Notes: generated by a model from the letters alone, not told the origin. A stretch of 64,000 bases of DNA from Streptomyces tendae (GCF_008632955.1 NZ_CP043960.1:62001-126000); one strand, 5' to 3'. Counted from the stretch's first letter, positions 25,773 to 34,821 are shown. Program-made: numbers and translations.

Positions 25773-26420
25773 ATGATGCGTGTCGAGATGTGGACCGATG
25801 TCGCCTGCCCGTGGTGCTACGTCGGCAGGAAGCACTTCACTGAAGGGCTTGCGGCCTTCGCGCATCGTGACCAGGTGGAGGTCGTGCACCGGTCCTTCGA
25901 GCTCAACCCCAAGGCCGAGAACGGCACGGTGCCGATCATCGACGCGGTCGCGGCCCAGTACGGCCGCACCCGCGAGCAGCAGGTCGCGCGAGAGCGGCAG
26001 GCCGCGGACATGGCGAACGCCGTGGGGCTGGACTACCGCATCGGTGGGCGCGTCTTCGGCAACACCTTTGATGTGCACCGGCTCTCGCACTTCGCCGGTA
26101 CGCACGGCCTGCAGGGCGAATTCCTGGACGAAGCCTTCCGGGTCAACTTCGCGGAGGAGGCGTCGATCTACGATCGGAACACCCTGTTGGGCCTGGCCGT
26201 GAAGGTGGGGCTGGACGAGGCGGAAGTACGCGAGGTGCTCGACGATCCCGAAGCGTTCGCCGAGGACGTGCGGTCCGACGAGCGACTCGCCGCCGAACTG
26301 GGCGCCAACAGTGTCCCCTTCTTCGTGCTGGAGCGGCGGTACGGCGTGAGCGGGGTTCAGTCGTCCGGCATGTTCACGCAGGCGCTGGAGCAGGCATGGG
26401 CGGATCGTCCGGCCGCGTGA
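25773..26420 (+). CDS. FrnE-type DsbA-family oxidoreductase
   Basis: This 215-residue cytoplasmic DsbA-like protein has CPWC at residues 12-15 in MWTDVACPWCYVGRKHF. An alpha-helical insertion follows, then GANSVPFFVLERRYGVSG with the cis-Pro and SGMFTQALEQAW at the end. FrnE-like proteins of actinobacteria and Deinococcus act as disulfide isomerases or thiol oxidoreductases under oxidative stress. There is no signal peptide. ATG 25773 (or the ATG right after it) follows TAGGAG. Confidence 0.9.
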   Translation: MMRVEMWTDVACPWCYVGRKHFTEGLAAFAHRDQVEVVHRSFELNPKAENGTVPIIDAVAAQYGRTREQQVARERQAADMANAVGLDYRIGGRVFGNTFDVHRLSHFAGTHGLQGEFLDEAFRVNFAEEASIYDRNTLLGLAVKVGLDEAEVREVLDDPEAFAEDVRSDERLAAELGANSVPFFVLERRYGVSGVQSSGMFTQALEQAWADRPAA

Positions 26421-26661
26421 CGCGCCCATCCGGCTGCCCGCGGTTCGGCGCCGGTGATGCCATGGTGCGCCCCCCTGTGTGCCGCGGCGAAAGCGACTGG
26501 TCAGAGTGATGATGTCGCTCGGGGCCTCGTCCGCGTCGTGGTCGAGGCCCTGCGGACCTCGGTGGCAGCAACTGCCCTCACGAGGACCGATCGTCAGGGG
26601 AGCACTCGGGCGGTGAGTCGGGCGTAAGGGAAACGGTGCGCTGCCGGTCCGGCACCCCGTT

Positions 26662-27489
26662 TCACGAAGCCAGCATGAGCAGCTTCTCGTGGGACGGGGT
26701 CCCGGTCTCGGCGGACCAGACGACGAGTTGCTGCTCGCCACTGGTGGTCGAGGTGAGAGCGTCCCAGCCGAGGGTCAGCTCGCCGACGACCGGATGATCG
26801 AGTGTCTGAGTGCCGACGCCGTGGACCGGCACATGCCGGGCGGCCCACCAGGTGCGGAAATCGTGGTCCTGTACCGACAGTTGGCCTACGAGGGCCGAAA
26901 GACGCGTGTCGTGGGGGTCGCGGGCGGCCTCGATGCACAGCTGGGCCACGCAGGCGCGGGCAACGCCCTCCCAATCGACGTACAGCGCTCGCATGGCCGG
27001 ATCGGTGAAAAGCAGAACTACATAGTTCCGGTACTTCTCCGATATCGCCGAGAAGTCGGTGATCAGTGCTGCGGCAAGTGGATTCCAGGCGAGAATGTCC
27101 ATTCGACGGCCGAGGATCATCGCAGGGCTGGTATTCAGATCTTCGAGAATGCGAAGCAGCCGGGGGTGCGCTTTTTGTGCGGCCCGTCGGACGGGGCGGC
27201 CGGAAATCCGTCCGGCCAGGCGGTACATGTGAGTGCGCTGCTCGTCGTCCATATGCAGGACACGCGCGAGTGCGTCCAGAACCGGCGCTGACGCCTGGCT
27301 GCGGCCTTGTTCCAGTCGGATGTACATGTCCGTGCTGATCTGCGCCAGATTGGCGACCTCCTCGCGTCGGAGTCCGCTGACACGACGACGGCCTCCACTG
27401 TCGGGTAGTCCGACGGTAGCGGGACTGAGAGCTGCCCGGCGGGCCTTCAGAAAGGCACCCAGTTCCCCGGGGCGCGCACCACTGCTCAT
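26662..27489 (-). CDS. XRE-type regulator with MmyB-like C-terminal domain
   Basis: This 275-residue regulator has an N-terminal helix-turn-helix (ELGAFLKARRAALSP, then RRVSGLRREEVANLAQIS and YIRLEQGR), followed by the MmyB-like ligand domain. That domain includes PAMILGRRMDILAWNPLAAAL, NYVVLLFTDPAMRALY and the final LTLGWDAL. These regulators commonly control adjacent SDR or NAD(P)-dependent enzymes, and the C-terminal domain resembles a PAS-like fatty-acid-binding fold. No adjacent target is obvious: the neighbours are a FrnE gene and a 600-bp gap. A decayed relative lies at 59957-60273. ATG 27489 follows GTGGGGGTT. Confidence 0.9.
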   Translation of the reverse strand: MSSGARPGELGAFLKARRAALSPATVGLPDSGGRRRVSGLRREEVANLAQISTDMYIRLEQGRSQASAPVLDALARVLHMDDEQRTHMYRLAGRISGRPVRRAAQKAHPRLLRILEDLNTSPAMILGRRMDILAWNPLAAALITDFSAISEKYRNYVVLLFTDPAMRALYVDWEGVARACVAQLCIEAARDPHDTRLSALVGQLSVQDHDFRTWWAARHVPVHGVGTQTLDHPVVGELTLGWDALTSTTSGEQQLVVWSAETGTPSHEKLLMLAS

Positions 27490-28085
27490 AACCCCCACTG
27501 TAATCGGTGCGCAGGTGTGGTCGCATTCTCCGGTCCCCGGTTTTTTCCGAACCAATTATGTCAGGCATTGTTCCGGGTGCCGTCGAAGCGTTGCCATCGG
27601 TCTGCGCCTCGACGGCTCGGTGAAGATTGCCTCACTGCCGGCCAAGAGCGTCCTGCGCGCGACTCCGTGGAGTGACCGCGCGGTCGGCGTTGTGGGAGGG
27701 AAATGGACATGGGCCGCGCGACTTGCCGTACGGACGGCTCTGACAGCTCGTCACGACGGAAGGACTGAGGGGAGGTCAGGCACCACCGCGGACGGCATCG
27801 CCACCCGGCGACGCTTCCCGGCCACCGGCCGGCCGGACGGCAAGTCGGTGGCCGCGACGAGGTCCACCCACGTCCCATCACTGCTGCGCCGGGGAGTGGG
27901 CGGTGACCGGAGGTCGTCGGCACTTCGGTCCTGCGCTCCGGCCGGAGTTGGGGCCTGATCCGTGAGCCTCGGCGCGATCGCCCGGGCCGGTGCGGGCGAC
28001 GGCGCCGAGTGTGTCACCGCCACCGCGGACAGCACCTACGTCTCATCACAGCAGCTCCGGCCGCATACGTCGGACCGGCGTGGCC
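27490..28085. other. Intergenic gap, no gene recognised
   Basis: These 596 bases hold the promoter of the XRE regulator near the left end (AT-rich around 27538-27570) and the 3' flank of the MarR gene. No open frame has family-like composition. Confidence 0.4.
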
Positions 28086-28577
28086 TCAGGTCGTCCGCTG
28101 CGCCGCCACGGCGTTGTTGTGCCGGTTGACATTGACCGTCAGCCGCCGCACGAGTTCCTGAAGGGTGGCGATCTCGTCCGGCGCGAGCCCCACGGCTTCG
28201 CCGATCGCGGGCGGAACGCTGGACAGGTGCTGATGGAGCGCCAGGCCCTCCGGGGTGAGCGCGACCTGGACGACCCGCTCGTCGTCGGCCCGGCGCTCCC
28301 GCTTGAGCAGCCCGTTCGCCTCGAGGCGTTTGATCAGCGGCGTGACCGTTCCGTAGTCCAACCGCAGTACGGCTACGAGTTCCTTGACGGACACGGTGCC
28401 GTGCTCGCCGAGGGCGACCATGACCAGGTACTGCGGATAAGTGAGCCCCAGCGGATCGAGCAAGGGCCGGTAGGCGCCGGTGATCGCGCGCGAGGCGGCG
28501 TACAGGGTGAAGCAGAGGTGTTGGTCAAGCACGGGAGCGGAGTGTGCCGGTTCAGGCGCGCTCACGTCGTCGGTCAT
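28086..28577 (-). CDS. OhrR-like MarR-family regulator
   Basis: This 163-residue MarR protein has HLCFTLYAASRAI near its N-terminus, whose Cys (C22) sits where OhrR proteins carry the peroxide-sensing cysteine. YPQYLVMVALGE, VLRLDYGTVTPLIKRLE as recognition helix and a wing with RRADDERVVQVALTPEG follow. It should repress a peroxide- or electrophile-induced gene and lose binding when C22 oxidises. ATG 28577 has GGAAAG upstream; an upstream ATG in frame lacks one. It is divergent from the exported hydrolase at 28803, whose promoter has a TTGTGCAC core repeated before the paralogous hydrolase at 37463. Confidence 0.9.
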   Translation of the reverse strand: MTDDVSAPEPAHSAPVLDQHLCFTLYAASRAITGAYRPLLDPLGLTYPQYLVMVALGEHGTVSVKELVAVLRLDYGTVTPLIKRLEANGLLKRERRADDERVVQVALTPEGLALHQHLSSVPPAIGEAVGLAPDEIATLQELVRRLTVNVNRHNNAVAAQRTT

Positions 28578-28681
28578 CTTTCCGTCCTCGTCTCTCGCAT
28601 CGGCCCGATCGGCCTCTCGTCGCGGCAATTCGGACATTGACGCGTTTTCTGGTGAACACTATACACTCGTCTCCACTTAGT

Positions 28682-28710
28682 TTGTGCACGAGACAGTTGT
28701 GCGCTAGCTT
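28682..28710 (+). promoter_or_regulatory. Promoter with TTGTGCAC operator before hydrolase 28803
   Basis: A -35-like TTGTGC (28682-28687), a 17-bp spacer and TAGCTT (28705-28710) are seen. The GTGCAC palindrome and the GCGCTAG before the -10 are conserved at identical spacing before the paralogous hydrolase (37339-37367). Confidence 0.55.
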
Positions 28711-28802
28711 TCCCTTCGTCGCCAGGGGCTCAGGGCCACCGGCGGCACCTGATCCGCCTCATGCAACACCCGCCTCATGAACACGCTCATAAGGAGATCT
28801 CG

Positions 28803-29648
28803 ATGAACGCCTCCGTCTTCCGCTCCACCCGCAAGCGCGTTGCCGTAGTCGGCGTGCTCACGGGAGCCGCCGCGCTCGCACTGTCCAACCTGTCGCCGGC
28901 GGGTGCGACGACCGCACACCACGCCCCGGAGAAGAAGCCGACGGTCGTACTGGTGCACGGTGCCTTCGCCGACTCCTCCAGCTGGAACGGCGTGGTCGAG
29001 CGTCTGAAGAAGGACGGCTATCCCGTGGTCGCCCCGGCCAACCCGCTGCGCGGCCTCACGAGTGACGCGGACTACGTCAGGAGCTTCCTCAAGAGCGTCA
29101 AGGGCCCTGTCGTCCTGGCGGGCCACTCCTACGGCGGTGCGGTGATCAGCAAGGCGGCCGAGGGTGAATCGAATGTGGAGGCACTGGTCTACATCGCCGC
29201 CTTCGCCCCCGACAAGGGCGAAAGCGCCCTGGAACTGTCCAACAAGTACCCGGGCAGCACCCTCGGACCGACCCTGAACACCGTGCCCTTCCCGCTGCCC
29301 GACGGTGGCACCGGCAACGACCTGTACATCAAGGCCGACAAGTTCCATCAGCAGTTCGCGGCCGACGTCCCCAGCCGGGTCAGCGACCTGATGGCCGCCA
29401 CTCAGCGCCCCGTGGCCGCCTCCGCCCTGGAGGAGCCGGCCACCGGCGCCGCCTGGAAGACCGTCCCCTCGTGGAACCTCGTCACCACCCAGGACCTCAA
29501 CATCCCGGCCGCCGCACAGCGGTTCATGGCCCAGCGGGCGCACTCCCACACCACGGAGATCAAGGCTTCCCACGCCGTCACGGTCTCCCGCCCGGACGCG
29601 GTCACCCGGGTCATCGAACAGGCCGCACGGGCCACCGTCGGTAACTGA
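28803..29648 (+). CDS. Exported alpha/beta hydrolase (copy 1)
   Basis: This 281-residue Ser hydrolase has an N-terminal signal peptide (RKRVAVVGVLTGAAALALSN, cleavage near AGATTA). The fold follows: VVLVHGAFADSSSWNGVVER as oxyanion loop, VVLAGHSYGGAVISKAA as nucleophile elbow, and a C-terminal IKASHAVTVSRPD with the catalytic His. It is a close paralogue of the protein at 37463-38200, which lacks the signal. ATG 28803 has AAGGAGATCTCG. It probably hydrolyses an ester or lactone outside the cell and is controlled by the divergent OhrR-like MarR. Confidence 0.9.
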   Translation: MNASVFRSTRKRVAVVGVLTGAAALALSNLSPAGATTAHHAPEKKPTVVLVHGAFADSSSWNGVVERLKKDGYPVVAPANPLRGLTSDADYVRSFLKSVKGPVVLAGHSYGGAVISKAAEGESNVEALVYIAAFAPDKGESALELSNKYPGSTLGPTLNTVPFPLPDGGTGNDLYIKADKFHQQFAADVPSRVSDLMAATQRPVAASALEEPATGAAWKTVPSWNLVTTQDLNIPAAAQRFMAQRAHSHTTEIKASHAVTVSRPDAVTRVIEQAARATVGN

Positions 29649-29883
29649 ACTGGTCACCGGGGCACCGGCAGGTACGCGGCGCCCGCGGGGCGGCACGTCA
29701 TCCGCGGCCTCCGGTGGGCGTGGGCGCCGCGGGCGACCCGTGTCCGCCGGAGGTTGTGTCACATTGGCTGCCGGCAGATCCGCAAGGCAGGTGGCCCGCT
29801 GTGCGGTGGGCCCGGGTCACCGCCGCCACGACGACTTCCAGGGCGAGCGGCGCGGCATGGACGCCGGCGCCCGACCTTCTCGG

Positions 29884-30756
29884 TCAGGTCGCACCGGGGC
29901 CGGTCGCTGCTGCGGAGGGCTCATTGGCCGGGAAGTCGGTGGAGGCCGTCAGATAGGCCCAGGCGTCCATGTCCTCCTGCAACTGTCGGCGGCCCTTCCG
30001 GACGAGGTGCAGCGCGTCGCTGCCGAGCAGAAGGTGCACGGGTGGATCTTCCGCCTCCAGAACCGTCATCAGGGCCTTGGCGGCGCGCTCCGGGTCACCC
30101 ACCTGCTTGCCGTCCTTGTCCCTGCGAGCGGCCCGGATGGGGTCGAACACGGTGTCGTAGTCGGAGATGGTGCGAGGGACACGCACCATGGAGCGTCCGG
30201 CCCAGTCCGTGCGGAACGACCCGAGGGCGAGTGAGGTGACGTGGATACCGAACGGAGCCACCTCCTGGGCCAAGGAGGCAGAGAACCCTTCGACGGCGAA
30301 TTTGCTGGCGCCGTAGAAGGCGACACCGGGCAGCGCGGTGAGCCCCGCCATGGACGACAGCGTGACGATGTGGCCGCTGCGCCGACGCCGCATATGGGGA
30401 AGGACGGCCTTGACGACCGCCACGGTCCCGAAGACATTGACGTCGAACTGCCGGCGCAGATCGGCCAGTGACGACTCCTCGACGGTCCCCTCGAGCCCGT
30501 AACCGGCGTTGCTGACGAGTACGTCGATGGGGCCCGTCTCCTCCTCGATCCTCTGGACCACCGTGTCGACGGCGTGCTCGTCGGTCACGTCCAGGAGCAT
30601 CCCCACGGCGCGGCCCGGGGCCAGGTCGGTGAACTCGGCCATTTGGTGCGCCTGTCGCACGGTTCCGACGACCCGGTGACCGGCTGCCAGCGCCTCTCGG
30701 GCGAACGCGCGCCCCAGGCCGGTACTGACGCCGGTGATGAGAAAGGTTCTGCTCAT
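29884..30756 (-). CDS. Short-chain dehydrogenase/reductase
   Basis: This 290-residue SDR has SRTFLITGVSTGLGRAFA at the N-terminus, LDVTD, VSNAGYGLEG, TLSSMAGLTALPGVAFYGAS with K following (intact Ser-Tyr-Lys), and a longer C-terminal half ending in a helical extension (LRKGRRQLQEDMDAW region). It resembles the oxidoreductases commonly annotated near MarR/TetR genes in Streptomyces. Substrate unknown. ATG 30756 follows AGGAGCACTC, so the longer frame is rejected. It sits downstream of another SDR (30844-31560), with a hairpin between them. Confidence 0.9.
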   Translation of the reverse strand: MSRTFLITGVSTGLGRAFAREALAAGHRVVGTVRQAHQMAEFTDLAPGRAVGMLLDVTDEHAVDTVVQRIEEETGPIDVLVSNAGYGLEGTVEESSLADLRRQFDVNVFGTVAVVKAVLPHMRRRRSGHIVTLSSMAGLTALPGVAFYGASKFAVEGFSASLAQEVAPFGIHVTSLALGSFRTDWAGRSMVRVPRTISDYDTVFDPIRAARRDKDGKQVGDPERAAKALMTVLEAEDPPVHLLLGSDALHLVRKGRRQLQEDMDAWAYLTASTDFPANEPSAAATGPGAT

Positions 30757-30780
30757 GAGTGCTCCTGTCATGGGAGGAGG

Positions 30781-30812
30781 GCGGGCCCCACGTGAACACG
30801 TGTGGAGCCCGC
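30781..30812 (-). terminator. Hairpin between two SDR genes
   Basis: GCGGGCCCCACGTG and its near-complement CACGTGTGGAGCCCGC form an imperfect stem directly after the stop of the 30844-31560 gene, so the two SDR genes may be separate transcripts. Confidence 0.55.
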
Positions 30813-30843
30813 GGCCCACCCCTGTGTGCGGGGGATTCGGAGA

Positions 30844-31560
30844 TCAGTGACCGGCGCTCTGGCCACCGTCGACGTGCAGGATCTCGCCCGTGACGAAGGG
30901 GGCGTTCTCCAGATAGACGACCGCGTCGACGATGTCGCTGACCTCTCCCATCCGGCCGACCGGATGCAGCGCGGCGAAGGTGGAGTGGTGCTCTTCCTGG
31001 TGCATCGGCGTCTTGATGATGCCGAGGGCCACGGCGTTGCTGCGGATGCCGCGAGTGGCGTACTCGATGGCCAGGGCCTTGGTCGCCGACTGCAGACCGC
31101 CCTTGGTCAGCGAGGCGAGAACCGAGGTGACGGAGGAGTTGGCGTGATCGACCAGGCTGGTGGTGATCTGCACGACGTGGCCGCTGCCCTGACGGAGCAT
31201 CTGCTCGACCGCGAGCTGGGTGATGCGGAAGAAGCCGTCCAGGTTCACACCGGTGACTGCGGCGTAGTCCTCGGGCGTGTAGTCCGTGAAGGGCTTGGCC
31301 ACGAAGATGCCGGCATTGTTGACCAGGGTGTCGATGCGGCCGAAGCGTTCGATCGCGGCACGTGCCACGCGCTCGCCGGTGGCCGGATCGGCGATGTCGC
31401 CCTGAACGGTGACGACGTCCGGGTCCTGGGAGGGAGCGATGCCACGGGATGTGGCGACGACCGCGTAGCCGAGCTTGCGGTAGGCGTCGACGAGGCCGGC
31501 GCCGATGCCCTGCGACGCGCCGGTGATGATGGCGACCTTCTTCTGGCCGGAGGTGCTCAT
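30844..31560 (-). CDS. SDR-family protein lacking the catalytic tyrosine
   Basis: This 238-residue SDR has cofactor motif IITGASQGIGAGL, VNNAGIFVAKPF and C-terminal YLENAPFVTGEILHVDGG. Where YxxxK is expected it reads SVLASLTKGGLQSATKAL, so Lys is kept but the Tyr position is Ala. Relatives with ASLTK are common in this subgroup, so the protein may use another proton donor or act by binding only. ATG 31560 is preceded by AGAGACACCC. A motif-C site lies about 55 bp upstream. Confidence 0.85.
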   Translation of the reverse strand: MSTSGQKKVAIITGASQGIGAGLVDAYRKLGYAVVATSRGIAPSQDPDVVTVQGDIADPATGERVARAAIERFGRIDTLVNNAGIFVAKPFTDYTPEDYAAVTGVNLDGFFRITQLAVEQMLRQGSGHVVQITTSLVDHANSSVTSVLASLTKGGLQSATKALAIEYATRGIRSNAVALGIIKTPMHQEEHHSTFAALHPVGRMGEVSDIVDAVVYLENAPFVTGEILHVDGGQSAGH

Positions 31561-32103
31561 GGGTGTCTCTCCAAGGGGATTGAGCGGTGTCTTGCATCTG
31601 CTTCCTAAACTAGACGACCGGTCGACAAAATTCCAGTGGCCGACAATCGGTGGATCGGACGTGCGACTTCCCCTACCTGCGTCGGGAGGCTCGGCCTCTC
31701 AGGTGGGAGCACATGAGTCATGGGCCCACCTCTCGATGGACCGGCGGTCACCTGGATGGGAAGGGAAAGGTCCGGCATGCGTGCTGCCACGGCCCGGCCG
31801 CGCGTCCGGGGTGCGATGACGGCCCCGCCGCGCAGGTGACGACACCTCCCGGCGGCTGTCGTCGAGGCGGTGGCTGACGTCCGGGGCGGTGGCCGTACAG
31901 GCGTCCCGGCCGGGTCCGGGTGCTCTTCGATGGCGGCCGGGCAGGCCGGCGCGTGAGGTGCCGGGTGAGCCGCGTCGGCGGGACGGTGCAAGGCGGGGCC
32001 GCCCACGGATCACGCGGTCCTCGACGCCGTCACCCGGCGGGCCTCTGACCGTGTTCCGCGTGGTCGGAGGGTCGTTGGGGCGGCCATGCGCACCGGCCGG
32101 AGA
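31561..32103. other. Intergenic gap with motif-C site
   Basis: Apart from the SDR promoter and site C2 at the left, no gene or repeat is recognised in these 543 bases. Minus-strand frames are arginine/proline-rich shadows. Confidence 0.4.
31616..31638. promoter_or_regulatory. Motif-C site (C2) before SDR 30844-31560
   Basis: GACCGGTCGAC, then AA, AATTCC, A, GTG; preceded by CTAGAC, giving a wider dyad AGACGACCGGTCGACA. Twenty of 23 positions match C1 at 17923-17945. Confidence 0.5.
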
Positions 32104-32778
32104 TCAAGCCGGCGTGTACCCCGTTCCGGTCGGGAGCAGACCGTTCAGGACGAGGCCGGAGAGCATGTCGGCCATGCCGCTCCTGTGCTGTTGCGCCACC
32201 GGAGCGGCCGTCGGATTCAGCCGGTCGGCGATCGGGTCCTGCGCCAGGGCGAGCGCGGGGCCGGTGATGGCGAAGTACAGGATGTGCGGCGGCACGCGCG
32301 GGATGCGTCCGGCCGCGACGAGGTTGTCGACAGCCGTCTCGATGCTGTCCCACAGGGGCTGGATGAACCGTTGGTGCAGATAGTCCAGGCGAGCCGAGTC
32401 GCGCGTCGACTCGTCGGCGACCAGCCGGTTCACCGCCGAGGCGCCGGCGGACAGCCGGTACATCTGCACGACGACGCTTCTGAGTCGATCGGCATCGTCG
32501 CGGGCCTCCGTCAGCCGACGGTCGAACTCCGACTGGACACCCAGCAGGGCGAAGTCGACCACCGCGCGCCAGAAACCCTCCTTCGAGCCGTAGCGTTCGT
32601 TGATGAAGTTGTGGCTGACGCCGAGCCGTCGGGCCAGCTCCCGCATCGTCGTCGCGGCGTAGCCGAGTTCCGCGAAGGCGTCGAGCCCGCGTCTGAGAAT
32701 CTCGCTCTCATCCAGCTGCACGGGGGCGTACTTCCCGCGGGCCGGCCCTTTCGCAGTCCTTGGTCTGCTGTCGGTCAC
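32104..32778 (-). CDS. TetR-family regulator
   Basis: This 224-residue TetR protein has LDESEILRRGLDAFAELGYA and TTMRELARRLGVSHNFINERYG as helix-turn-helix, then a ligand domain ending in LSGLVLNGLL. The GTG at 32778 (VTDSRPRTAKG) is chosen because the upstream frame is Cys/Arg-rich and unlike a leader; GAGGA lies about 10 nt before it. It is divergent from the SnoaL-like/SDR genes at 33001-34500, so it likely controls them. Two CTTGAC palindromes lie in the shared promoter (32904-32953). Confidence 0.88.
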   Translation of the reverse strand: MTDSRPRTAKGPARGKYAPVQLDESEILRRGLDAFAELGYAATTMRELARRLGVSHNFINERYGSKEGFWRAVVDFALLGVQSEFDRRLTEARDDADRLRSVVVQMYRLSAGASAVNRLVADESTRDSARLDYLHQRFIQPLWDSIETAVDNLVAAGRIPRVPPHILYFAITGPALALAQDPIADRLNPTAAPVAQQHRSGMADMLSGLVLNGLLPTGTGYTPA

Positions 32779-32903
32779 GTCGGCATCGTCCTCACCAGCT
32801 CGCGTGCAACAACTGCGCCAGGGGGGCCGATAGCAGGTGGGGCCCACATGGGCAGATGTCAGTCTGCCACACCTGCCGACCGCACCCGAGGAATGCGTTT
32901 CTC

Positions 32904-32953
32904 CACTGCTTGACAAGTGTCAGGCCGAGGGCTACTACTTGACGCGTCAAGTA
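32904..32953. promoter_or_regulatory. Palindromes between TetR and SnoaL-like genes
   Basis: TACTTGACGCGTCAAGTA at 32936-32953 is a perfect 18-bp palindrome. A second dyad, CACTGCTTGACAAGTG, lies near 32905. They share the CTTGAC core of motif A but have tighter symmetry, so either the TetR or a MarR protein could bind. Confidence 0.6.
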
Positions 32954-33000
32954 AATGTCGATGACGGCAAGTCATCGACCCGCTCAGCAGAGGTGCTCTC

Positions 33001-33609
33001 ATGACGCTCGAGAACGACAGCGAGACCGCATCCGCACGAACCGCCCACCACGGTCTGTCCAAGCGCCGGACGGTGATGGGCGTCGTGACCGGCCTCGCCG
33101 CCGCCGTCGCCCTGACCGCCACAGCCGTCCCCGCCATGGCGCGGGACCAGAGCCCGACCGCCGCAAAGACCGAGCAGTCCGCGCGTCAGCACCTTTCACC
33201 GCTTCAGGTCACCTCGGCGTTCTACGCCAGCTACAACGGGGACCTCAAGGCCGGATTCAACCGCTACATCTCCAAGAACCTGGTACTCCACGGCTTCAAC
33301 GGCCCCGAGCAGCGCAAGGACTGGATCAAGGGCGACCTCAACATCAAGGCAGGGCTCGAGGGCTTCAAGATGACCGTGCTGGACCAGATCGTGGAGGGCA
33401 ACAAGGTCGTCACCCGCTGGAGCTTCGCGGGTGTGCACCGGGGCACCGTCTTCGGCATCCCGGCTTCCGGTCGGTCGGTCCAGCTCAGCGGCATCTCGAT
33501 CGACCGTGTGATCGACGGTCAGTCCGTCGAGCACTGGTCGGAGGGGAACTTCGGCGTGTTCCTCGACGAACTCCGGGGCGACACGAGCCCCGGCACCGTC
33601 GCTCCCTGA
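33001..33609 (+). CDS. Exported SnoaL-like (NTF2-fold) protein
   Basis: This 202-residue protein has a basic start, then GVVTGLAAAVALTATAVPAMA as signal peptide (cleavage after AMA). Next comes a SnoaL-like polyketide-cyclase domain: VTSAFYASYNGDLKAGFNRY, VTRWSFAGVHRGTVFGIPAS, GISIDRVIDGQSVEHW. Members act as cyclases or small hydrolases, or only bind ligands; the reaction is unknown. The SDR gene 127 bp downstream in the same direction suggests an operon behind the divergent TetR and the motif-A-like palindrome. Confidence 0.85.
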   Translation: MTLENDSETASARTAHHGLSKRRTVMGVVTGLAAAVALTATAVPAMARDQSPTAAKTEQSARQHLSPLQVTSAFYASYNGDLKAGFNRYISKNLVLHGFNGPEQRKDWIKGDLNIKAGLEGFKMTVLDQIVEGNKVVTRWSFAGVHRGTVFGIPASGRSVQLSGISIDRVIDGQSVEHWSEGNFGVFLDELRGDTSPGTVAP

Positions 33610-33735
33610 CGCCGCCTGGGCGCCCCACCCGGCGCGGCCTTGTCCGCCCGACCGGCCGAGGCCGCGCCGCGGGCGTCCCGCACGAGCGGGACGCCGCACC
33701 GAACAGAAGCAGTCGCAGGAAACAGGAGATGTTCC

Positions 33736-34500
33736 ATGGGCATTCTTGAGGGCAAGGTCATCCTTGTCACCGGCACCGCGGGCGGTATGGGGCGCGTCGC
33801 CTCGCTCGTCTTCGCAAGAGAGGGAGCGAAGATCGTCGGATGTGACATCCAGACCGAGGCCAATGAGGAGACCGCCGACCTGGTCCGCCGCGCGGGCGGC
33901 GAGATGACCGCCATCGCACCGGTCGACCTCACCGACCCCGACCAGGTCCACCACCTCGCCGACCGAGCCGCAGCGGCCTACGGCGGGCTCGACGTCGTCT
34001 ACAACAACGCCGCCATGCAACGCTTCGGCGCCATGCCCGACTTCTCCGTCGAGGACTGGCGCGCCACCGAAGCCGGCGAACTCGACATCCCCTTCTTCGT
34101 CTCCAAGTACACCTGGCCCCACCTCGTCCGCCGTGGCGGCGGAGTGATCATCAACGTCGCCTCCGAGGCCGGTCTCATCGCGGGCTCCACCCCTCCGATG
34201 GTCGCCCACACCGCCGCCAACGCCGGCGTCATCGGGATGACCCGCCAACTCGCCCTCGAGGGCGCCCCGCACGGCATCCGCGCCGTCGCCATCAGCCCCG
34301 GCCCCGTCCTCACCCCCGCCAGCGACCGCGACCTCGGCGACAACCAGGCAGCACGCGACGCCATCGTCAGCAAGACCCTCCTCAAGCGCTTCGCCAAGCC
34401 GGAGGAGATCGTCGAACTCGCCGCCTTCCTCGCCTCCGACCGCGCCAGCTACATCACCGGAGCCAACTACTCCGTCGACGGCGGAGCCAGCGCCTGGTGA
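33736..34500 (+). CDS. SDR-family protein with altered catalytic site
   Basis: This 254-residue SDR has VILVTGTAGGMGRVASLVFA, VDLTDPDQV, VYNNAAMQRFG, IINVASEAGLIAGS for the Ser and AAFLASDRASYITGANYSVDGG at the C-terminus. The catalytic motif reads MVAHTAANAGVIGM, placing His where Tyr and Asn where Lys should be. The nucleotide-binding half is intact, so it may bind NAD(P) without normal SDR chemistry. ATG 33736 follows CAGGAGATGTTCC. It is probably co-transcribed with the SnoaL-like gene. Confidence 0.85.
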   Translation: MGILEGKVILVTGTAGGMGRVASLVFAREGAKIVGCDIQTEANEETADLVRRAGGEMTAIAPVDLTDPDQVHHLADRAAAAYGGLDVVYNNAAMQRFGAMPDFSVEDWRATEAGELDIPFFVSKYTWPHLVRRGGGVIINVASEAGLIAGSTPPMVAHTAANAGVIGMTRQLALEGAPHGIRAVAISPGPVLTPASDRDLGDNQAARDAIVSKTLLKRFAKPEEIVELAAFLASDRASYITGANYSVDGGASAW

Positions 34501-34680
34501 CACCGCGGAGTGGCCCGGGCCCGGGCGCGGTCGCTCGCTCGCTCTCGGAGATCAGGCGGGGTTCGATGTCTCCATCGGGCCCCGCCTTGCACTTCTCCCC
34601 GCTCGAGCGTGCTGTCACCGGGGTGCTCGGTCATTACGTCGTAATCACCACCCGCACCGCAGCAGACCGTGCCGGCGACC

Positions 34681-34725
34681 GAAGCGACCGAAGCGACCGA
34701 AGCGACCGAAGCGACCGAAGCGACC
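34681..34725. repeat. Nine-base tandem repeat, 5 units
   Basis: GAAGCGACC occurs five times without error, preceded by CGTGCCGGCGACC. A shorter second block with the same lead-in is at 34822-34852. Non-coding; slippage-prone. Confidence 0.95.
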
Positions 34726-34821
34726 GGGGGCCGGGATTGTCTCTACCCGTTCGGCCGTGCGGACCTCCGTGTCACTCCGCCAGGCCGGGTGAGTGCTCGG
34801 TCAACAGCCACCCGGGTGAGC

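Noticed and set aside
32936..32953. Counting the 18-bp palindrome purely as a TetR operator
   Set aside because: It shares CTTGAC with motif A, so its owner cannot be decided from sequence; it is listed as ambiguous.
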